Below, piece by piece: positions 59,301 to 64,000 of a DNA stretch of 64,000 bases. Made by a program: the position numbers and the translations under genes. The notes under the pieces were generated by a model, which saw only the letters and a list, made by a program, of their open reading frames with translations, was not told the DNA's origin and searched no databases. Within the stretch, counting starts at the first letter, position 1. Each line of letters starts with the position of its first letter. Origin of the DNA: Solanum dulcamara (Eukaryota; Streptophyta; Magnoliopsida; Solanales; Solanaceae); NCBI RefSeq assembly GCF_947179165.1, contig NC_077242.1:4216001-4280000 (forward strand), written 5' to 3'.

Positions 59301-62300
59301 TTAATGAGACTTGGGGGATGTAAAACATCTCCTGATCCATTAAGTCTCCTCTAAACTCTGGTATTTATGTAGAATTCCAGAAACACCATTCTAGCACCTT
59401 GACATAAAGTAGACTTAAGTTCTATAAATATATGCAGAAAAACTTATCCCTAATATAGAAATTTATGGAAAGAACATTAAATATTAATTTGGGAAGTCAT
59501 AATACACCTCATATCTAAGAAAATAGGGATCAATTGAACCACATAGATGAGGTACACATATAATGGATAATATTAAAGATAAGATTGTTATCTGACTTGT
59601 TGCAGCAACTATTCTGAAACTCTAATCTAATTTTAGCTTCACATGTTTTACTGCAGCTAGCGCACTAGACTAATATGATAGAAAGGCTTCTCTCGCTGGT
59701 TAGAAATGTTAGTATAAGCCTAAAGCACACTCAGCAGAAGCAATTGGACCATCAACTCAAGCAACAACCAGGAAGAAAAAGTAAGTAAGAGCAAGCAAAA
59801 GAAATAATGAAAGAGCTCCACTGAAATGATCAACTCAATAACTTGATAACTAATTCTCTTCCGCGAAAAAATAATGACTTGATAACTAATTCTAAAGGCA
59901 AAGGCACCTTAACAATTTTGCATGCTCTTCAGCAGCTTTTGATTCAAAAACATATTCCCTTGTTTCTGCAAAAAGGTGCTGGGCCTTCTCAATGAGTTTT
60001 ATTCTTGGACCATGAAGTGGAGATCCTTTGCTAGCCATGGGGTTTTTAGACAATTCCCACGACTCTTTCCATAACAGAAAAGCTACATCCTACAAGATTG
60101 AAACTTTGTCAGATATAGAAGGTTGAATAGAGGGAAAAGTATAGAGAATCATCATGAACGGTATAATACTAGCCTTTAGCAGCAAATTTACATGTCTTGA
60201 CAACAGCTAAAAGCAAGATACAACAGAGAGGATTACAGTGCAATTACAACGAGATTCCAGAAGTAGGATCATATTCATATTGACACACAATGTAGTTCTA
60301 TACAAGAAGGCAAATTGAAAAATTGTTAGAAGAGTTCCTACAATTTTTATTTATTGGTAAAGAGTTCCTAGAATATTTTTTTACTAAATTCCATCTACTA
60401 CGATACATAAACGGAGGAATAAGAGAAACAATGTGAACAAAAATATGATAAATGTGCTAGACATCGAAATCATTCCCTTCTGTTTGCTTGTAGAGAATAA
60501 TGAGTGAAATGTTACCCGAAAAAATTAAAATAAGGAGAACCAGGAAAAAGGTCAACAGATAAAAGAAACTAATCCCTTCATATACACCGAACCTCAACTA
60601 GAACAACCAACACGGTCACAGAAACAGATATTCAATATCACTAGGATGAGATTCAATATGTCATAAACAGTTCTACATTTCTAAAAATCAGGAACCAGAT
60701 AGTCAGAAGAAAGGTGGAAAATAAGTTGTATGTTCACACAAACCAACCTGAAGTTGCCCAGTAGATAGGAAAAAGTCCTTCAAAAATTCATGCTTGTAAT
60801 GCCTTGAGGTTGGGAAGAAGGAACAGGGTTCAGAAGGCTAAAAAAACTGTTCTTGAAGTGATGAGCAATTTAAAAGTTCTCATACCGTGCATAATTAACA
60901 AACAAATCACGAGCTAGAGGTCTGGCCTGTATTGTCCCAAAGAACTCCAAGGCTGGTCTCTGGGTAAAAAACATGAAGTTATTAATAACAACTGAACTAG
61001 CTAGTCAGTTAGAAAAAAAGAAGGTTTAGGACATAAATTTTACAAGAAAATCTACTCCAGACCAGTCTTTATATGTACCTTCTGCCAGATATGGAAGAGG
61101 ACAAGATAAACCAAATCAGTATCACCACTTTCAGTTGACTTCGTCAGAGCAGTATCCTCTTCTTCAATGCTTATCAAGAGAGGAACCTAGAGGAATAACA
61201 TAGTTAGTACTCCACAAGCTAACGAAAGCTAACCATGTTGTACATAGTTAGTACACCACAAGCAAACGAAAGCTAACCATGTTGTACATTTTGGTCACAA
61301 AAATCCAAGTAACAAATCAAAGCCAGCCAAGAACAAAGAAGTTCCCTTAGATGACAACTTCCATCATGGAGAGATAAAAAGTTCTAGGTTCCATTAGAAG
61401 ACATGAAAGAGAGTTTTTTAAAAAGGATATTAGTAGAAAGACATAAGGCATTTAAAAGAACTAACGAACCTGCTTAGATGAGCGTGGCTCATGTTCAACA
61501 AGCATGGCAGCTAACTTCCGACGACCATTCTTATCCGCATGAGCAGCAACTGCAGCATAAGATATTCCCTTGCATATCTTCAGCTGACATACCAAAATTT
61601 ACATGAGATTTTGCACAACATTAATTGATCTTGGACAGCTTGTTCCAAACACAGACCTTATCAAGTAACATTTCCAGAAGAGTGGCATCAGGGATTGCCG
61701 CCGATGCTGTTATCTTTGTAGATGCCCAGTGCATGACTACAACCTCCTATACACAAAGTGCAAAAACAACAACATAAGCTACCATTTTGATAAGGAAAAC
61801 AATATAAGCTAACATGTAAAAACTTCAGAATCCATCCGGATACATCATTTCTTTCCCTTTTGACTTTTGGAAGTTCACTTTAAGTCAGTTTTAATTGATG
61901 CAAAAATACAAGTTCAGGGAAATGCCTCATAAAATCCAAGTCATTTAAGAGAAGACAGTACATTACACACACAAGAAACAATTTAATAACAGATTGACAT
62001 CTTATATGCCCTCCGGAAACAACCAACATATCACATAAAGTGACATGTTATTTGGATAAGAGCATAAAGTGACATGTTATGAATATGAACAACTCGTGTC
62101 TAAACTCCATTATAGATTATAGAAGTAGTAATTAGGTGCAGGTGTATCTTCTTAATTGGACCACTAAAAGAAAGAAGCTTGATGGAGATTTGAACTTCTG
62201 CAAAAAAAAAAAAGCATACCTGATTCATACTAAGATAGTCTGATATTTGCAATGCAAGAAGGTGGCGATGAGCATTAATAAGACGAGCAATTAAAACAGC

Positions 62301-62526
62301 AGGTGTAAGCAACTGCCAGGACGAAGTGTCAGTAGAAAGATCCATACAGAGAGTTCAGAATGAATTTAGTGCACAACTCACTTAAAAAAAAAGGAAGTAT
62401 GCAGTACCTTATACTGCTGAATACTGAGAGGAATGCCAATATCTGGTTGACGTACAGCATTTAGGACTCGCAAGGTTTTACTCATCTCTTGAATGCGGTC
62501 CCGTTGAAAATGGCTGCCAAAGCCAA
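52975..62526 (-). CDS. VPS16: VPS16 / VACUOLELESS1, core HOPS/CORVET subunit, C-terminal half
   Basis: Twelve exons, all GT-AG and in phase: 62,408-62,526; 62,220-62,312; 61,657-61,746; 61,470-61,583; 61,079-61,186; 60,886-60,959; 60,748-60,802; 59,908-60,089; 58,712-58,841; 58,017-58,119; 54,802-54,899; 52,975-53,139 (stop 52,975-52,977). They encode about 442 residues, the Vps16 C-terminal alpha-solenoid. Landmarks in order: VRQPDIGIPLSIQQYK, LINAHRHLLALQISDYL, GISYAAVAAHADKNGRRKLA, RPALEFFGTIQARPLARDLF, YKHEFLKDFFLSTGQ, ALKYIPKLTDPRERAEGYAR and IGMAKEAADAATQAK. It ends DRLSFPSVS, like the Arabidopsis VCL1 end. VPS16 is a scaffold of the HOPS and CORVET tethers at the vacuole and endosome. 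The N-terminal beta-propeller half lies beyond position 64,000. No disabling change seen. Confidence 0.93.
53977..54208 (-). mobile_element. tRNA-derived SINE in a VPS16 intron
   Basis: Minus-oriented: a Pol III B box GGTTTAAATCCC lies near 54,140-54,152, with the A-box region before it, and the body carries GGTGGGAGGTGACAAGTCCG and GGCCCGAACACCACGG. The 3' end is an A/T run at 53,981-53,996. A 9-bp duplication CCATACATC flanks it (53,968-53,976 and 54,209-54,217). Sequence and structure match a widespread Solanaceae SINE family. Confidence 0.85.
55172..57619 (+). mobile_element. Solo LTR of a Ty3/gypsy chromovirus in a VPS16 intron
   Basis: Starts TGTAACACC and ends GGGGCGTGACA, with a perfect 5-bp duplication GTGTA on both sides (55,167-55,171 and 57,620-57,624). 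2,448 bp without internal domain. The beginning and end are those of Tekay/Del-like LTRs. It contains a GC-rich patch (55,550-55,660), a TA microsatellite (56,267-56,325) and a 24-bp tandem doublet with TTTTGATGTCTATAACTC (about 57,373-57,428). Sits between exons 58,017-58,119 and 54,802-54,899 in antisense to the gene. Confidence 0.88.
56267..56325. repeat. TA microsatellite in the solo LTR
   Basis: About 29 TA units, pure. Expected to be length-variable. Confidence 0.95.
58199..58631. mobile_element. MITE in a VPS16 intron, same family as 18,550-18,785
   Basis: Ends GGGGTCATTTGGTAGAGTGT and, on the other strand, GGGGTCGTTTGGTAGAGTGT, near-perfect inverted repeats. Flanked by AAA on both sides. 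Interior has repeated GTATTAGTAATAC words. No coding capacity. It lies about 80 bp from the exon at 58,017-58,119 on its upstream side. Confidence 0.8.
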
Positions 62527-64000
62527 CTGGATATCATTAACAAGAGAAGAAATCAGAATAGAATGATCTCTAGCTAAGATCAACTTTCCAACAGCTTCAT
62601 AAGTTAGAAGAAGGTCTACAGAAAAACAAATAAAAGGCCCATTGTTCCATTAGTTTGATCCATTTTATCATAATGCATATACTGCATTCAAGTTGCAAAC
62701 AAAGAAAAGTTCTGGCAACTTCCTCATGATAACAAATCCCTTGAGAACTGACCTTTTGTTTAGTGATTGGTCCTAAAGTAGGCAAGCACATATTTGACAC
62801 TCCAAAGCTCATCCTCCCCTTCCCCTCGAACCCTTGACCCTTCATCTCTTGTAGCCTAAGTAGCGCGGACTCTTCACTTTCAATGCCGCACCTGTGTCGG
62901 ATTCTCCGAAAATACACCACTTTTGGAGAATCCGACACGCACCCGCTGAAACTTTGAAGAGCCCGAGCAACATAGCTTGTAGCCAAAGGAAGAAAAAGAT
63001 GGAAATCCCAAAAAAAGAACAAACAAACAAATGTCTTTCCTTAGTTGTGTCCTCCCCATACTTTGGATCAAATTTTAGTCCTTAAGCTTCATTGAGGGCT
63101 TTCGACTGACAGCATCAAACACAGACCTCATGGTGGCATCGTTGTTCTGGCATGTACCCAAAACACAAAAATGTTGATTTTTCACCAATCCAACACCTCA
63201 CAGATGGAACACAATCCCCTCACTGTCATTGCATTCACTGCTCCACAATATAGATTGCTGGTATTTATGGTTCCCCCTTATCTAGCCCATGATCCAAATT
63301 CCCAAAGTAATAGAGTGAGATGGTTCAACTAGCATTAATGAGGAAATGGTCCTAGGTTGTACTTCTCTCCGCTTGGAAGGCCAAAAGAAGATGTTGAAAT
63401 ACATATATTCATGATATGTTGTTTATCATATAACAAACGCCCAGTTCACATAGTTCTGCTATCCGTCAAACAAAGAGGTTACAGCGAACCGGACCGGGGG
63501 AGAGAATTATTTTTTCAAGGACCTGACCTCAGTTTGGAAGGAAGCCTCTTTTTAACTGCCAAATATTCATTAATCTTCAAGAGACACCATCAATCTCTAG
63601 CCCAGATGCATATGTTTTTTTGAAGGAACGATTAGTAAATAAATACAAAGTAGTTTATGTAGACACTTTCCTTATACTAGTATCTCTCTGGTGCAGCTTC
63701 CAGGAAAAGCAACATTACCAGGTTAACACAATTTGAAAAGTTCCCATCATCACTTGTTTATAAAAACTTCTTTTTTGATGAAGTTGTTTATAAAAACTTC
63801 TCCATCACCTATTAATTTGTTTTACGAAGAACAGAAAGAAAGTAGATCACCATAGCAAAGAAATGCCTTATCCTTTGATTCCTCTTATAAGCGAGGAGTT
63901 ATGAGTACAGTGACATTAACGGAATGACGCAGGAACAGAAAGAACTGCCTCCTCGAAAGGAATTTAGACAAGGAAAGAACCTAAATATCTACATGAGCCA
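62527..64000. other. VPS16 intron sequence (5' exons beyond the edge)
   Basis: No VPS16 exon is recognisable upstream of 62,526 in the window; the preceding exon, expected to end near LLRAAS, was searched for and not found. The stretch holds a dispersed repeat around 62,840-62,990 and otherwise ordinary intron DNA. Confidence 0.55.
62894..62938. repeat. Dispersed repeat with a perfect hairpin
   Basis: GTGTCGGATTCTCC(G)AAAA and its reverse complement TTTTGGAGAATCCGACAC enclose about 8 bases. The flanking CACGCACCCG and GAGCCCGAGCAACATAGC are typical of a repeat scattered through Solanaceae genomes. Could fold in VPS16 pre-mRNA. Confidence 0.75.

Noticed and set aside
62842..63085. Overlapping ORFs around 62.6-63.1 kb as VPS16 exons or a new gene
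   Set aside because: They lie over a dispersed hairpin repeat and show no similarity to VPS16.
1..64000. CRISPR array, operon or prokaryotic-type system
   Set aside because: The window is plant nuclear DNA with spliced genes; no regularly spaced repeat array of that kind is present.

Overview
The window is nuclear DNA of a flowering plant, very probably Solanaceae (Solanum/Capsicum/Nicotiana type). It is AT-rich, has spliced genes with GT-AG introns and is packed with nested transposons of kinds familiar from Solanaceae. All assignments are by eye; no search or alignment was run.

Layout. (1) 1-1210: 5' end of a subtilisin-like serine protease gene, minus strand, running off the left edge. 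(2) 2.8-9.1 kb: a Sirevirus-type Ty1/copia element (3129-8926) with its own 5-bp target duplication, lacking pol and carrying a hAT-like insertion. (3) 12.6-47.1 kb: a dispersed array of small heavy-metal-associated-domain (HMA) genes. Four look intact on the minus strand (15.5-16.8, 23.7-24.3, 38.0-38.5, 45.7-47.1 kb). Two are relics: one on the plus strand at 12.6-14.2 kb split by an insertion with F-box fragments, and one at 21.6-21.9 kb whose second exon is broken by a TIR element holding a Ty3/gypsy gag-to-RT fragment. The functional-looking genes share a 6-bp first coding exon, a phase-1 second intron and a TATAAATA box 110-135 bp upstream (about 80 bp in the last gene). Three can end in a CSIM prenylation motif, but the metal-binding CxxC is absent. 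Between them lie two same-family Copia elements in opposite orientation (25.6-29.9 and 30.3-35.6 kb), MITEs, a 5'-truncated RTE LINE and a solo LTR. The 23.7-30.3 kb and 38.0-41.9 kb stretches are a segmental duplication later loaded with different insertions. (4) 43,568-43,647: tRNA-Leu(AAG). (5) 48.3-50.8 kb, with a smaller piece near 51.2-51.4 kb: GC-richer, mitochondrial-looking DNA (NUMT) with a 92-bp inverted repeat and a Copia RNase H fragment. (6) 53.0-62.5 kb: the 3' half (12 exons) of VPS16/VACUOLELESS1, minus strand, whose introns hold a SINE, a 2.45-kb solo gypsy LTR and a MITE; the 5' half lies beyond the right edge.

How it fits together: two housekeeping or conserved genes (subtilase, VPS16) bracket an HMA family that has expanded and decayed by tandem and segmental duplication. 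The most striking item is a perfect-looking 305-bp tandem duplication of the last exon of the first HMA gene, which offers two 3' splice acceptors and therefore two C-termini, one with and one without a prenylation signal.
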